From Deferrisoma camini S3R1 (GTDB lineage: Bacteria; Desulfobacterota; Deferrisomatia; Deferrisomatales; Deferrisomataceae): a stretch of DNA of 64,000 bases. The notes below the pieces were generated by a model. That model saw only the letters and a program-made list of their open reading frames with translations. It did not search any database and was not told the origin of the DNA. The position numbers and the translations under genes are program-made. How positions within the stretch are numbered: position 1 is the stretch's first letter; each line of letters begins with the position of its first letter. Shown piece by piece: positions 16,651 through 25,289 of the stretch. The stretch lies in the NCBI RefSeq assembly GCF_000526155.1, contig NZ_JAFN01000001.1, positions 2,753,014 through 2,817,013 of the forward strand. Direction: 5' to 3'.

Positions 16651-16830
16651 GGAAATCTTAGAGACCTCGGTCCGTGAGGCGGGCGGCCGTCTCGCCATGC
16701 CCCTGCCCCCCGGACCGTGTGTCAGGTGAAGGCGAAGAGGTGTGGTGGTGCCTAGAACGTGCGGGAATCCGGAGGATTTTCAAGCCTTCTAGCCTCCTAG
16801 CCTTTGCGCTGCCCAGCGGGCCGAAGGCCC
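16618..16830. repeat. Composite repeat element with heptamer ends and GGGCCGAAGGCCC hairpin
   Basis: The left edge is an array of 7-base units (AGACTGG, AAACTAG, AGACTAG, AAACTAG) at 16622-16650. The right edge is TTCTAGCCTCCTAGCC at 16787-16802, followed by the hairpin GGGCCGAAGGCCC at 16818-16830. The right edge is the reverse complement of the unit array at 24877-24916, so the edges form an imperfect inverted repeat around about 130 bp. The 16651-16860 gap holds nothing else that I can see. Confidence 0.55.
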
Positions 16831-16860
16831 TGACCAACGACCGAACTGGGAGGACCGAGC

Positions 16861-17607
16861 ATGATCGCACGCGTGGCAACGATGGCCTTGGCGGCCTGCA
16901 TGGTCTGGGCCGGAACGGCAGGGGCCTTCGAGGTGGGGGCCCGGGCCGCCTACTGGATTCCCCAGCTCTCCGGTGACGTCCGGCTCGACGACGGCACCCG
17001 GGGCGACACCCTGGACTTCACCGACGACCTCGGGGTGGACGACGAGAGCTTCTTCTTCGGCGATGCCTGGCTGTGGATCGGGGATCACCACCTGATCCTG
17101 TCCGGCACCCGGGTGGACTACTCGGGCACGAAGACCCTCGCCGGGGTGACGTTCGGGGGCAGGACCTTCACGGGTCGCACCGACGCGTCCCTCGAGTACA
17201 CCCAGCTCGATCTGGCGTACCGGTACGACCTGATCGACCTGGAGAACCTTCTGGCGGGGTTCTCCCTGGGGCCCCAGGTCCAGGTGAAGTACCTGGACGG
17301 CGAGGTGCGGCTCGAGACGACGGGGGTGGAGGAGTCCCAGTCGTTCCAGATCCCCATCCCCCTGGCGGGGGTTGGAGGTCACCTGGGCATCCTGGCCGAT
17401 CTCTTGGAGGTGCGGGCCCAGGCCGTGGGCATGGGGTACCGGGGGAACACGATCGTGGAGGCCTCGGCCGAGGTCTCGTACAACCCCATCCCGTTCGTCG
17501 AGCTCGTGGCCGGGTACCGGTACTTCCGGATCGACGTGGAGGCGGACGACCTCACCCTGGACTACCGGCAGGCCGGCCCCTACGTGGGGATCGGGGCGAA
17601 GCTCTGA
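16861..17607 (+). CDS. Predicted outer-membrane beta-barrel protein
   Basis: 248 residues beginning with a typical signal peptide (MIARVATMALAACMVWAGTAGA, cleavage before FEVGARAAYW). The mature part is a run of amphipathic strands with aromatic girdle residues, such as YTQLDLAYRYDLIDL, VELVAGYRYFRIDV and DYRQAGPYVGIGAKL. That layout suggests an 8-10 strand barrel. No specific family motif is recognised, so transport or structural roles cannot be separated. GGGAGGACC precedes the ATG, just downstream of the GGGCCGAAGGCCC repeat edge. The next gene starts 11 bases after its stop. Confidence 0.6.
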   Translation: MIARVATMALAACMVWAGTAGAFEVGARAAYWIPQLSGDVRLDDGTRGDTLDFTDDLGVDDESFFFGDAWLWIGDHHLILSGTRVDYSGTKTLAGVTFGGRTFTGRTDASLEYTQLDLAYRYDLIDLENLLAGFSLGPQVQVKYLDGEVRLETTGVEESQSFQIPIPLAGVGGHLGILADLLEVRAQAVGMGYRGNTIVEASAEVSYNPIPFVELVAGYRYFRIDVEADDLTLDYRQAGPYVGIGAKL

Positions 17608-17617
17608 CGGGGGCCCC

Positions 17618-17986
17618 GTGGAGGTCGTGATCGCGGGCCAGCCCCGGGAGGTGGACGACCTGATCTGCGCCGGGCCCGGGCTCCTGGCCGACGACCCGGA
17701 CAAGACCGGGGTGGTGCGCCGCTGGGGCCGTTCGGGCCCCCGGGACCACCTGGCCGCCGTGCAGACGGCCCGGCTCCTCGTGGAGGAGTACCCCGAGGAC
17801 TGCCTGCCCCTGGCCCCGGGGATCCGCGGGCCCGGGGGGGAGGACGCGGCCGACGCGATCCTGGCGGTGGCCCGGGCCCAGGGGCGGGTGCTGGTGTGGA
17901 CCCGGCTGGATCCGGAGCAGACCCAGGCCGCCCTGGCTCGGCTCGAGCGGTACCTCACCCGGCTCGTGCGCCTCGACACGCCGTAG
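17618..17986 (+). CDS. Hypothetical small protein
   Basis: 122 residues from GTG 17618, beginning VEVVIAGQPREVDDLICAGP. It reads as a compact alpha/beta protein with acidic and Arg-rich helices and ends ALARLERYLTRLVRLDTP. No membrane segment, signal or known motif is visible. The start is weakly supported by a GGGGG run; no ATG is available in frame. Third-position GC and composition fit coding. It follows the outer-membrane gene closely and may be cotranscribed with it. Confidence 0.5.
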   Translation: MEVVIAGQPREVDDLICAGPGLLADDPDKTGVVRRWGRSGPRDHLAAVQTARLLVEEYPEDCLPLAPGIRGPGGEDAADAILAVARAQGRVLVWTRLDPEQTQAALARLERYLTRLVRLDTP

Positions 17987-18001
17987 CCGGCGCCCCCCGG
18001 G

Positions 18002-18643
18002 TCACACCCCCCGGTCCCGGCCGGGCCACAGGATGCGGTGGAGCTGCACCTGGAGGCGGGCGTCCAGGCGGTCGGCGAGCATCCACCGCGCCAGTTCGGC
18101 CGGGTCGAGGCGGCCCCACACGGGCGACAGGCTCACCCGCACCCGGCCCCACAGGTTTCGGCGGGCGATCTCGGCCACGGCCCAGTCGTAGTCGGCCCGG
18201 TCGGCGCACACCACCTTGATCTCGTCCCCCGGGCCGAGCCGCTCCAGGTTCTCCCACCGGTTCCGATCCACCATTCCCGATCCCGGGGTCTTCAGGTCCA
18301 TCACGATGTGCACCCCAGGGGGTACGGGCTCCAAGGGCAGGCTGCCGTTGGTCTCGAGCAGCACCCGTCGGCCGGCCTCGAGCAGGGCCTCCAGCAGGGC
18401 CGGCGCCCCCGGCTGGCACAGCGGCTCCCCGCCGGTGACCTCCACCGTGCCCTGCCCCTCCCGGTCCACGGCCCGGAGCACCTCCTCCACCCCCATGGGG
18501 GTTCCCCCTTCCCAGGCGTAGGCGGTGTCACAGTAAGAGCAGCGCAGGTTGCACCCGGCCAGCCGCACGAAGGTGCAGGGGTACCCCGCCCAGTGGGACT
18601 CGCCCTGGATGCTGGAGAAGATCTCGATCACCTTCAGTTCCAC
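18002..18643 (-). CDS. queE: 7-carboxy-7-deazaguanine synthase QueE (radical SAM)
   Basis: 213 residues. QueE converts 6-carboxytetrahydropterin into the deazaguanine core of queuosine/archaeosine-type bases. The N-terminus VELKVIEIFSSIQGESHWAG is the QueE substrate-binding opening. C31-x3-C35-x2-C38 (CNLRCSYC) is the radical-SAM 4Fe-4S site, and VTGGEPL binds SAM. The length fits the short-type QueE. The start codon is GTG at 18643 with AAAGGTG upstream. No other queuosine gene is in the window. Confidence 0.92.
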   Translation of the reverse strand: MELKVIEIFSSIQGESHWAGYPCTFVRLAGCNLRCSYCDTAYAWEGGTPMGVEEVLRAVDREGQGTVEVTGGEPLCQPGAPALLEALLEAGRRVLLETNGSLPLEPVPPGVHIVMDLKTPGSGMVDRNRWENLERLGPGDEIKVVCADRADYDWAVAEIARRNLWGRVRVSLSPVWGRLDPAELARWMLADRLDARLQVQLHRILWPGRDRGV

Positions 18644-18656
18644 GGGGCACCTTTCG

Positions 18657-18705
18657 TCTCGGGCCCTCGGCCCGCTGGAAAGCTGGAAAGCCGGGAAGCT
18701 GGGAC
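18657..18705. repeat. Octamer repeat with GGGCCCTCGGCCC hairpin
   Basis: A GGGCCCTCGGCCC hairpin runs directly into GCTGGAAA, GCTGGAAA, GCCGGGAA, GCTGGG, the same units as at 24877-24916. It lies upstream of queE between that gene and the 255 bp element. The 18644-19014 gap holds only this and the next element. Confidence 0.55.
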
Positions 18706-18753
18706 AATTCGGTCGACGGTCGGGACCTTCAGCCTGCTCGGCGGCTATTACTC

Positions 18754-19008
18754 CAAACGAAAGGGATTGCCAGGCCCGTGCCTCCTTCCCCTTGGGGAGT
18801 ACGGGGTGGGGGTCTGGTGGAGAGCCGGGCGCGGCCCCTTAGCTCGCCGCGCCCTCCGAACGTCCGGATCGCCTCAGGATCCCAAGGTTTCCGCTATCGT
18901 GGTCTGGATCGACGGGCAAACGGCGGCATGAGAAGGCGCGGCGATCGGATGCCGCACTCGCGCCCGGCCGGAACCAGGCCCCCACCCCGTACTCTGGCAA
19001 TCCGTTTG
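18754..19008 (+). repeat. MITE-like 255 bp palindromic element, copy 1
   Basis: The element begins CAAACG, ends CGTTTG and has long imperfect terminal inverted repeats. The left end, GGATTGCCAG...GTACGGGGTGGGGG..CTGG..CGGGCGC, matches the reverse complement of the right end. A second copy lies in inverse orientation at 37955-38207. It has no coding capacity, so mobilisation would need an enzyme in trans. Its right edge lies 7 bases from the DUF294 gene stop. Confidence 0.75.
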
Positions 19009-19014
19009 TTACTA

Positions 19015-20927
19015 TCAGGCCCCGAGCACGCCCCCGAAGCTCGCGCGCACCAGGTCCTGGAGCCGGCCGGCGGCCTCGAGGGCGTGGCGCAGCAGGTAGC
19101 GCTCCTGGATCGGCAGGGCCGAGGGGTTCAGGTAGGTGTCGGGCGGCCGGCCCGCGGCCAGGGCGCGGGCCTGGGCGCGGAGCAGGAAGAACAGCATCGT
19201 CCGGTACGCGGTCTGCACGAACTCGGCCTCCTCGGCCGGGACGGCGCCCCGGTCGGCCAGGGCCTGCAGCCGGCCGATGGTCGAGGTCTCGCCCACCCCG
19301 TGGCGCAGGGCCAGGATCCGGGCGCACTCGGCCACGAACAGGAGCCCCGAGCGTTTGAGATCCAGCTCGCCCCGGTGGGGGCCCTTGCGCTCGGTCACGA
19401 ACGCCTTGAACCAGGTCAGCGGCACCCGGTGCCGCGCAGCCTCCCCGTACAGGCTCTGGAGCAGGTGGAAGTTCCGGCGGACCCCCTGCAGCAGGAACCG
19501 CCGGAGCTCGTGGGCCAGGGTGGCGTCCCCCCAGATCGGCGCGAAGTCGTAGAACAGGGTGGAGTACCGCACGGCAACGGAGCCGGGCCGGTCGAACCAG
19601 CCCTGCACCTGCCGCCGCCACTCGCCCGCGGGCTTGCGCCACACGGGATTCCGGCTCATCACGTGACCCCGGCAGGCCGGGAACCCCACGGCCTCGAGCG
19701 CGGCCGACACCCGGTGGCCCAGCTCCATGAAGTAGGGCTCCACCCGCCCCCAGTCGGAGGCAGGGTAGTCGGCCAGGATCATGCCGTGGTCCTGGTCGGT
19801 GGCCAGGTGGTTCTCGCCCCGGCCGTGGCTGCCCATCACGATGAAGCAGAACCGCACCGGCGGCCGCCCCCACCCTTCCTCCTCCAACTTTCCGATCGTG
19901 AGCTCCAGGGCCCGGCGGTGGATGTCGCGGTGGAGGTGGGAGAGCGCCCGGGCCACCTCGTCGCCGGCGAGCCCCTCGTCCACCAGCCCCACGCACACCC
20001 GTACGGCCTCGTCCCGGGCCCGGCGCAGGTCGTCCAGGGTCTCGGCCGCCTCGATCGACTCCACCAGCTCCAGGGTGCCACGGGTGAGCAGGGGCAGCAG
20101 CTCCCGCATGGACACCACCCCCAGCACCCGTTCGCCCTCGGCGACCGGCAGGTGCCGGATGCGGTGCCGGCCCATCACCCCCAGGGCCTTGTACACATAG
20201 GTGTCCGGGGCCACGCGGATCACCGGGGCCGACATCACGGCCTCCACCGGCGTGGTGTCCGGGTCACGGCCCCGGGCCAGGACCTTGCCCACCAGGTCCT
20301 TCTCGGTGAGGATGCCGCGCAGGACGCCGGCCTCCTCCACCAGCGCCGACCCGGCCCGCCGTGCGGCCATGGATTGGGCGGCCTGTCTGACCGAATCCAG
20401 GGGGTCACCCGGACCGGCGGGGCCGACATCACCTCCACCACCCGCCGCCGGAACGCGGCCGCGTCGGCCCGCCCCGCCAGGGCACCGGATCGAGCCTCCT
20501 CCCGGACCCTCAGGAACAGGTCCTGGAGCCGGCGGGCCATGGACGCCGCCAGCAACGATCCCACCTCGGGGTGCCGGGACGCCAGGTCCCGGAGCACGGC
20601 GGTGGGGATCTCGAGGGCCTCGCCCGGGGCGGCCACCCGCGCCGAGGCCGGAAACGGCTCGGGGGCGAACACCGACAGCCAGCCCACCAGATCCCCCGGG
20701 CCCGAGACGCTCACCACCCGTTCGTCGTCCCCCGCCCCCACCCGGATCTCCACGGTGGCCGAGATCAGGTGGTACACCCGGCCCGGCGGTCCCTCTCCCT
20801 GGCGGAACAGGTACTCCCCGGGGCCGAGGGTGCGGCGGGTCAAGGCCCGGCCGAGCACGTCCAGGGCCTCGGCCGGCAAGCGGGTCAGGGCGGGGGCGGC
20901 TTGCTTCAGCAGCTCCAGATCGTTCAC
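19015..20927 (-). pseudogene. cNMP-binding/CBS/DUF294 nucleotidyltransferase, one-base frameshift
   Basis: Two adjoining frames together make one normal protein of about 637 residues. The first part (20927 to about 20404) has a cyclic-nucleotide-binding domain (LGPGEYLFRQGEG). The second part (about 20404 to 19015) has a CBS pair (VLRGILTEKDLVGKV, VLGVVSMRELL), a DUF294 nucleotidyltransferase with MGSHGRGENHLATDQD, and a helical C-terminal domain. The break is at a run of five G (20400-20404). One more base would restore the reading VTPLDSVRQAAQSM across the junction. It could be a true pseudogene, a slippage switch or a read error. GTG 20927 overlaps the preceding stop. Such proteins often sit beside symporter-kinases, as here. 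Confidence 0.85.
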
Positions 20928-21487
20928 GGGTCCGACCGTTCCAGGAGGTCCAGGGTGGCCAGCATCCGCTTCGCCTGGGCGTCGTCCGGAACGAGCTCGA
21001 GAACCCTGCCGTACCACAGCCGGACGGACTCCCGGTCGCCGGCAGCGGCTGCCAGGGCCCCGGCGTCCCGGGCGATCCGCACCTTCAGCTCCGGCCGAAG
21101 ATCCGGCACCTCCCAGGCCCGGGCCAGCAGATCCCGGCAGGCCCGGGGGTCGCCCCCGGCCGCCGCACGCACCGCCGCCAGCTCCACCAGCACCGTCGCG
21201 TACAGGGGGGTCCGGGTCCCGCCGTCGGCCTCCTCCAGGGCCCGCAGGGCCCCCTCCAGGGCATCCACGGCCTGTTTCGGCTCGCCGCGGCCGTGGGCGT
21301 CGCGGGCCGAGGCCACCTGACCCGCAACTCGACGCGCCAGATCCAGCGCGGCTTCCCGTTCGGCCTGGCGCCGCCGGGCTCCCACCCACAACCCGGCGGC
21401 CGTTCCCAAGACCACCACCAGCGCCCAGATCCACAGGCGCCGCAGCAGGCGCCTACGGATCGGCTGCGAAGACGTGCCGGGTTCGAT
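20924..21487 (-). CDS. Membrane-anchored helical (TPR-like) protein, possible ATC start
   Basis: One N-terminal membrane anchor (LWIWALVVVLGTAAGLWVG) after an Arg-rich stretch is followed by about 140 residues of Ala/Arg/Glu-rich paired helices that resemble tetratricopeptide repeats (QAVDALEGALRALEEA, YGRVLELVPDDAQAKRMLATLDLLE). AAGGAGG lies with ideal spacing before the codon at 21487, but that codon is ATC. The first ordinary start is GTG at 21421 or 21418, which would begin inside the anchor. The stop overlaps the DUF294 start. Function unknown; the position suggests it belongs to the same regulatory module. Confidence 0.55.
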   Translation of the reverse strand: MEPGTSSQPIRRRLLRRLWIWALVVVLGTAAGLWVGARRRQAEREAALDLARRVAGQVASARDAHGRGEPKQAVDALEGALRALEEADGGTRTPLYATVLVELAAVRAAAGGDPRACRDLLARAWEVPDLRPELKVRIARDAGALAAAAGDRESVRLWYGRVLELVPDDAQAKRMLATLDLLERSDP

Positions 21488-21792
21488 GGCTTTCCTCCTT
21501 CGGGCCTTCGGCCCGTTGGGCGGCTTGCGGAGTATCTGCTCCCTCCCGCCCGTGGGAGCAACCTCCAGGCCTCGACGAAAACGAAAAAGGCCGACCTGGC
21601 CCCGATGCTACGGGCGCACCCGGAGGGTGTCAATCGGGTTAGGACGGGGGCGCCACCGAGGGTTTCGGGACCGGCACACCGGGCCGAGGCCCCTCCAGAG
21701 GGCCGGGTCTTTTCTCCCGGGCGGTTTTGAGATAAGGTTTGAAATCCTGCTTTGGCCGTTCGTTTCGGGGGCTCGGGTCGGAGGGGTTCGCG

Positions 21793-22173
21793 ATGGAGCC
21801 GAAGAAGAAAATCAAGGTCCTGGCGGTGGACGACGAACCGAACATCCTGCTGTCGCTGGAGTACATCCTGGAGCAGGAGGGCTACGACGTGCACGTGGCC
21901 CGCGACGGGGACGAGGCCATCGAACGGGCCGACGAAATCCGGCCGGACGTGGTGCTGCTGGACGTGGCCATGCCCCGGAAGGACGGGTACGAGGTCTGCC
22001 GGGCCCTGCGCCAGAACGAGAACCTGGCTTCCACCCGGATCGTGATGCTCACGGCCAAGGGCCAGCCCCTGGAGCGCAAGAAGGGCCTGGAGGTGGGGGC
22101 GGACCTGTACGTGACCAAGCCGTTCGCCACCGACGAGCTCCTCGACAAGATCCGCAAGGTGCTGTCCGGATGA
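21793..22173 (+). CDS. Single-domain response regulator
   Basis: 126 residues, a bare receiver. Visible are the acidic pair in VLAVDDEPN, the phospho-acceptor Asp in VVLLDVAMPRKDG, the Thr in MLTAKG and the Lys in VTKPFATDELL. No output domain is attached, so it acts through protein contacts, as CheY does. Its stop overlaps the start of the kinase-exonuclease gene (ATGA). It is the first plus-strand gene of the symporter-kinase module and is divergent from the DUF294 genes. GGAGGGG lies upstream of the ATG. Confidence 0.88.
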   Translation: MEPKKKIKVLAVDDEPNILLSLEYILEQEGYDVHVARDGDEAIERADEIRPDVVLLDVAMPRKDGYEVCRALRQNENLASTRIVMLTAKGQPLERKKGLEVGADLYVTKPFATDELLDKIRKVLSG

Positions 22174-24878
22174 CCCCCCCTGCCCCGGCACCCCGGCGCA
22201 CCGGCGTACGCCGCCGGATGGTCGCGGCGTTCCTGGGCCTGGCCGTGGTGCCGTTCGCGGCCGCCCTCTCCATCCTGTTCTTCGTGGCCCGTTACGACGT
22301 GGTCGAGGTGCGGGCCGGTGCCCTGGCCCGCCAGGCGGGCATGCTGGCCGAGCTGCTCGCCTCCCGCATCTCCTCCCTGACCCAGGCAGCCGCGGGCGTG
22401 GCAGGGGTGCCCGAGGTGCGCGCCCACGTCACCCGCGCCCGAGAGCTGCCCCCGGGCTGGGCCTCCACCGTGCGCCGGGTGCTGCCCGAGGTTCGGCGGG
22501 TGTGGGTCGAGCCGGCCCAGCCCGGCATGGAGGAGCCGGGCCTGAGGGTGTCCGGCGCCCTCCTGCACATTCGGGTGCCGGTGTTCACCCTGGGGGGAGA
22601 TCCGGCCGCGACCCTGGTGGTGGAGGCCGGGCTGGACCGGCTGCAGCACGACCTGGAGTGGTTCCGGGTGGGCGAGAACGGGGAGGCCGTGTGGCTGGGC
22701 CCGAACGGCGAGCGCCTGGCCGGCACCGACGAGGTGCCGGTGCCCCCGCCCCCCCTGGGCAAAGGCTGGACCCGGTTCGAGGCGAAGGGCCACACTTACG
22801 TGGCCGGCACGGCCCCGGTGCCGATCGGCACGCCCGAGCCCTCCGGCTGGACCGTTGCCCTGGTGCAACCCATCTCCGCCCTCCTCGCCCCGTTCTACCG
22901 CGTGGTGGGCCAGCTGGCCCTGCTGCTGGTGATCCTGGCCGCGGCCGTGCTGGCCCTGGCGTGGCGCATGGCCGACAGCTTCGTGCGCCCCCTCCTCCGG
23001 ATCCGCGACGGCGCCGAGATCGTGTCGCGGGTGAACCTGGGGCACCGGATCGAGGTGGACACCGGCGACGAGCTCCAGGACCTGGCCGAGGCGTTCAACC
23101 GGATGGCCGAGTCCCTGTCACGCAGCTACCGGGAGCTGGAGAACCGGGTGGCCGACACCACCCGGGTGCTCCAGGAGGAGCGCAACCGGCTGGCCACGGT
23201 GCTGCGGACCATGCGCGAGGGGGTGGTCCTGGCGAACCTGGCCGGGGAGGTGGTCCTCATGAACCCCCGAGCCCGGGCCGTTCTCGAGTCCGGCCCGGAG
23301 TCGCCGATCGGGGCTCCCCTCTCGCGCCTGCTGCCCGAGGATCGCACGGCGTTCTACGTGCGGCGGGTCCGGCGCCGCTGGGACGAGGGCAAGGAGGCCC
23401 AGGAGGAGGTGGTGTTCCCCCTGGAACGGGGGGGGCTCCTGCGGGGCACCCTGGCCGGGGTTCCCGGCCCGGGCGGCGAGCTGGCCGGTTTCCTGCTGGT
23501 GTTCCGCGAAGCCCACCTGAGCCCCGAGGAGCACCGGGCCGACGAGACCCTCATGCAGATGCCGGAGCTCCTGAAGGGGCCGGTGGCCACTTCCCAGGCC
23601 CTGTTGGAGGCCCTGGACCGGCACCCCGCCATGAAGCCGGCCCAGCGGGAGCGGTTCCTCCACGCCCTGGCCGAGGAGGCCACACGCATGGCCGAGCGGA
23701 TCCGGGCCGCCGAGGAGGCCGCGGCCTTGCTGGCCGGGGCCCGGTGGGAGATGGTGCCGGCCGACCCTCGCAACCTCCTGGAGGAGGCGGTGGGCCTGGT
23801 GCCCGGGGCCTACGTGAACCTGAGGGACTCGGACCAGACCGTGCCCCGGGTCCTGGTGGAGCCGTTCCTGTGGGTGGCGTCCCTGGCCGCGGCCCTGCGG
23901 TGGCTGAGCGAGCGCACCACGGGGTGGAGCCCGGTGGACGTCTCCCTGGAGGTCTCGGACGAGGCGGTTCTCACCGTGCTCCGGATCGCCTCCGGCGGAT
24001 CCCTCTCGTCCGAGGACCTGGAGCAGGTGGGGGTGGCCGCCAAGGGCGAGCCCCCCCTCCCCCTGGGCGAGGCGGTACGCCGGAACCGGGGCGAGCTGTG
24101 GATCCGCACCGGGGACGAGGGGGCCCAGGAGGTATGCTTCGGTCTGGAGAGGGCCACCCGGCGGCTGGAGGAGGAGCCCCGGCCCGGAATCTTGGACGAC
24201 CAGCCCGAGTTCTACGACTTCGACCTGTTCCTGCCCCGGCCGGCGTTGGAAGGCCCCGAGCTGCTCGGCACCCCCCTTCGGGATCTGGAGGCCGTGGTGC
24301 TCGACACCGAGACCACAGGCCTCGAGCCGTCCAAGGGGGACCGGATCATCAGCCTGAGCGCCGTGAAGATCCGGGGGGGCAAGGTGGTGGCGGGAAGCCA
24401 GTTCCACACCCTGGTCAACCCCGGCCGCCCCATCCCGGCGGCCTCCAGCGAGTTTCACGGGCTCCGGGACGAGGACGTGGCCGACGCCCCCCCGCTCGCG
24501 GAGGTGCTGCCCAAGTTCCACGCCTTCGTGGGCAGCGCCGTGCTGGTGGCCCACAACGCGGCCTTCGACAAGAAGTTCCTGGACATGGGGGCCCGGGAGG
24601 CGGGCCTGCCTCTCCTGGAGAACCCGGTCCTGGACACCCTGTTCCTGTCGTACGGGGTCCACAAGGACCTGGAAGGGCACAACCTGGACGCCATCGCCGA
24701 GCGGCTGGGGGTCACCATCGAGGGACGCCACACCTCCCTGGGCGACGCCCGGGCCACGGCCGAGATCTTCCTGCGGCTGATCCCCCTGCTCGAGGCCCGG
24801 GGCATCCGGACCCTGGGCGAGGCCAAGGCGTTCTGCGACCGGATGCTGCTGCTGCGCTGGCAGTCGTCGAGGTTTTGA
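22170..24878 (+). CDS. Degenerate sensor kinase (HAMP-PAS) fused to DEDDh 3'-5' exonuclease
   Basis: 902 residues. Membrane segment 1 is at about 17-40, a periplasmic sensor at 45-235, membrane segment 2 at about 245-270, then a HAMP domain (PLLRIRDGAEIVSRVNLGHRIEV) and a PAS-like domain (RTMREGVVLANLAGEVVLMN). The following helical and HATPase-like parts lack an H-box histidine and a clear N-box, so kinase activity looks lost. From about residue 705 there is a DnaQ-type exonuclease with Asp712/Glu714 (LDTETTG), Asp800 (HNAAFD) and His854/Asp859 (HTSLGDA), all catalytic residues intact. The gene overlaps the receiver upstream. The repeat at 24877 begins at its stop codon. Confidence 0.85.
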   Translation: MTPPAPAPRRTGVRRRMVAAFLGLAVVPFAAALSILFFVARYDVVEVRAGALARQAGMLAELLASRISSLTQAAAGVAGVPEVRAHVTRARELPPGWASTVRRVLPEVRRVWVEPAQPGMEEPGLRVSGALLHIRVPVFTLGGDPAATLVVEAGLDRLQHDLEWFRVGENGEAVWLGPNGERLAGTDEVPVPPPPLGKGWTRFEAKGHTYVAGTAPVPIGTPEPSGWTVALVQPISALLAPFYRVVGQLALLLVILAAAVLALAWRMADSFVRPLLRIRDGAEIVSRVNLGHRIEVDTGDELQDLAEAFNRMAESLSRSYRELENRVADTTRVLQEERNRLATVLRTMREGVVLANLAGEVVLMNPRARAVLESGPESPIGAPLSRLLPEDRTAFYVRRVRRRWDEGKEAQEEVVFPLERGGLLRGTLAGVPGPGGELAGFLLVFREAHLSPEEHRADETLMQMPELLKGPVATSQALLEALDRHPAMKPAQRERFLHALAEEATRMAERIRAAEEAAALLAGARWEMVPADPRNLLEEAVGLVPGAYVNLRDSDQTVPRVLVEPFLWVASLAAALRWLSERTTGWSPVDVSLEVSDEAVLTVLRIASGGSLSSEDLEQVGVAAKGEPPLPLGEAVRRNRGELWIRTGDEGAQEVCFGLERATRRLEEEPRPGILDDQPEFYDFDLFLPRPALEGPELLGTPLRDLEAVVLDTETTGLEPSKGDRIISLSAVKIRGGKVVAGSQFHTLVNPGRPIPAASSEFHGLRDEDVADAPPLAEVLPKFHAFVGSAVLVAHNAAFDKKFLDMGAREAGLPLLENPVLDTLFLSYGVHKDLEGHNLDAIAERLGVTIEGRHTSLGDARATAEIFLRLIPLLEARGIRTLGEAKAFCDRMLLLRWQSSRF

Positions 24879-25069
24879 AAGCTGGAAAGCTGGAACGCTA
24901 GAAGGCTGGGAGGCTCCTTGCCCCCCGAAACGGGGCGGCGTGTCCGTGTCGGGTGGAAGCGGACAAAAGACGGGAACTCCCGGAACGCAGTTCGGGTTCC
25001 CGGGGGGGAGAGCCGCGTAGCTGCCTAGCCGCCTAGCCCGCCTAGCTGCCTAGTGGGCCGAAGGCCCCA
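24877..25069. repeat. Composite repeat element with octamer ends
   Basis: The left edge is an array of 8-base units (AAAGCTGG, AAAGCTGG, AACGCTAG, AAGGCTGG) at 24878-24909. The right edge is TAGCTGCC, TAGCCGCC, TAGCCCGCC, TAGCTGCC at 25018-25052, followed by GGGCCGAAGGCCC (25055-25067). It has the same plan as 16618-16830 and fills the gap between the exonuclease fusion and the small membrane-protein gene. Confidence 0.6.
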
Positions 25070-25100
25070 GACCGAAGACCGTCGACCGGTGACTTCTCCC

Positions 25101-25289
25101 ATGGATCCTGGAGCCCGACGTCTCGCCGCCCTGTTCGTCCTCGGGGTGATCGCGTTCTTCTCGCCCCTGGTGCTGCTGTTCAACCGGCCGGAGCCGGCGG
25201 CCGGGGTGGCGCTGCTGCCCCTGTACCTGTTCGGCGTGTGGGCCGCATTGATCTTGCTGGCCCCCCTCCTCCTCCGAAGGTCCAGATGA
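25101..25289 (+). CDS. Small two-helix membrane protein upstream of symporter-kinase
   Basis: 62 residues: a short basic start, hydrophobic helix ALFVLGVIAFFSPLVLLF, a loop NRPEPAAGV, helix LLPLYLFGVWAALILLAPLLL, and a basic tail RRSR. Its stop overlaps the ATG of the symporter-kinase. Small proteins of this shape commonly precede sodium/solute symporter-histidine kinase fusions and may act as an accessory subunit, but that role is inferred from position. ATG 25101 was preferred to the upstream GTG 25053, which lies within the repeat edge. Confidence 0.7.
   Translation: MDPGARRLAALFVLGVIAFFSPLVLLFNRPEPAAGVALLPLYLFGVWAALILLAPLLLRRSR

Noticed and set aside
7000-17000. Integrated prophage or genomic island carrying the Jet genes
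   Set aside because: No integrase, phage genes, tRNA or flanking att-like direct repeats are visible, and base composition does not change across the region.
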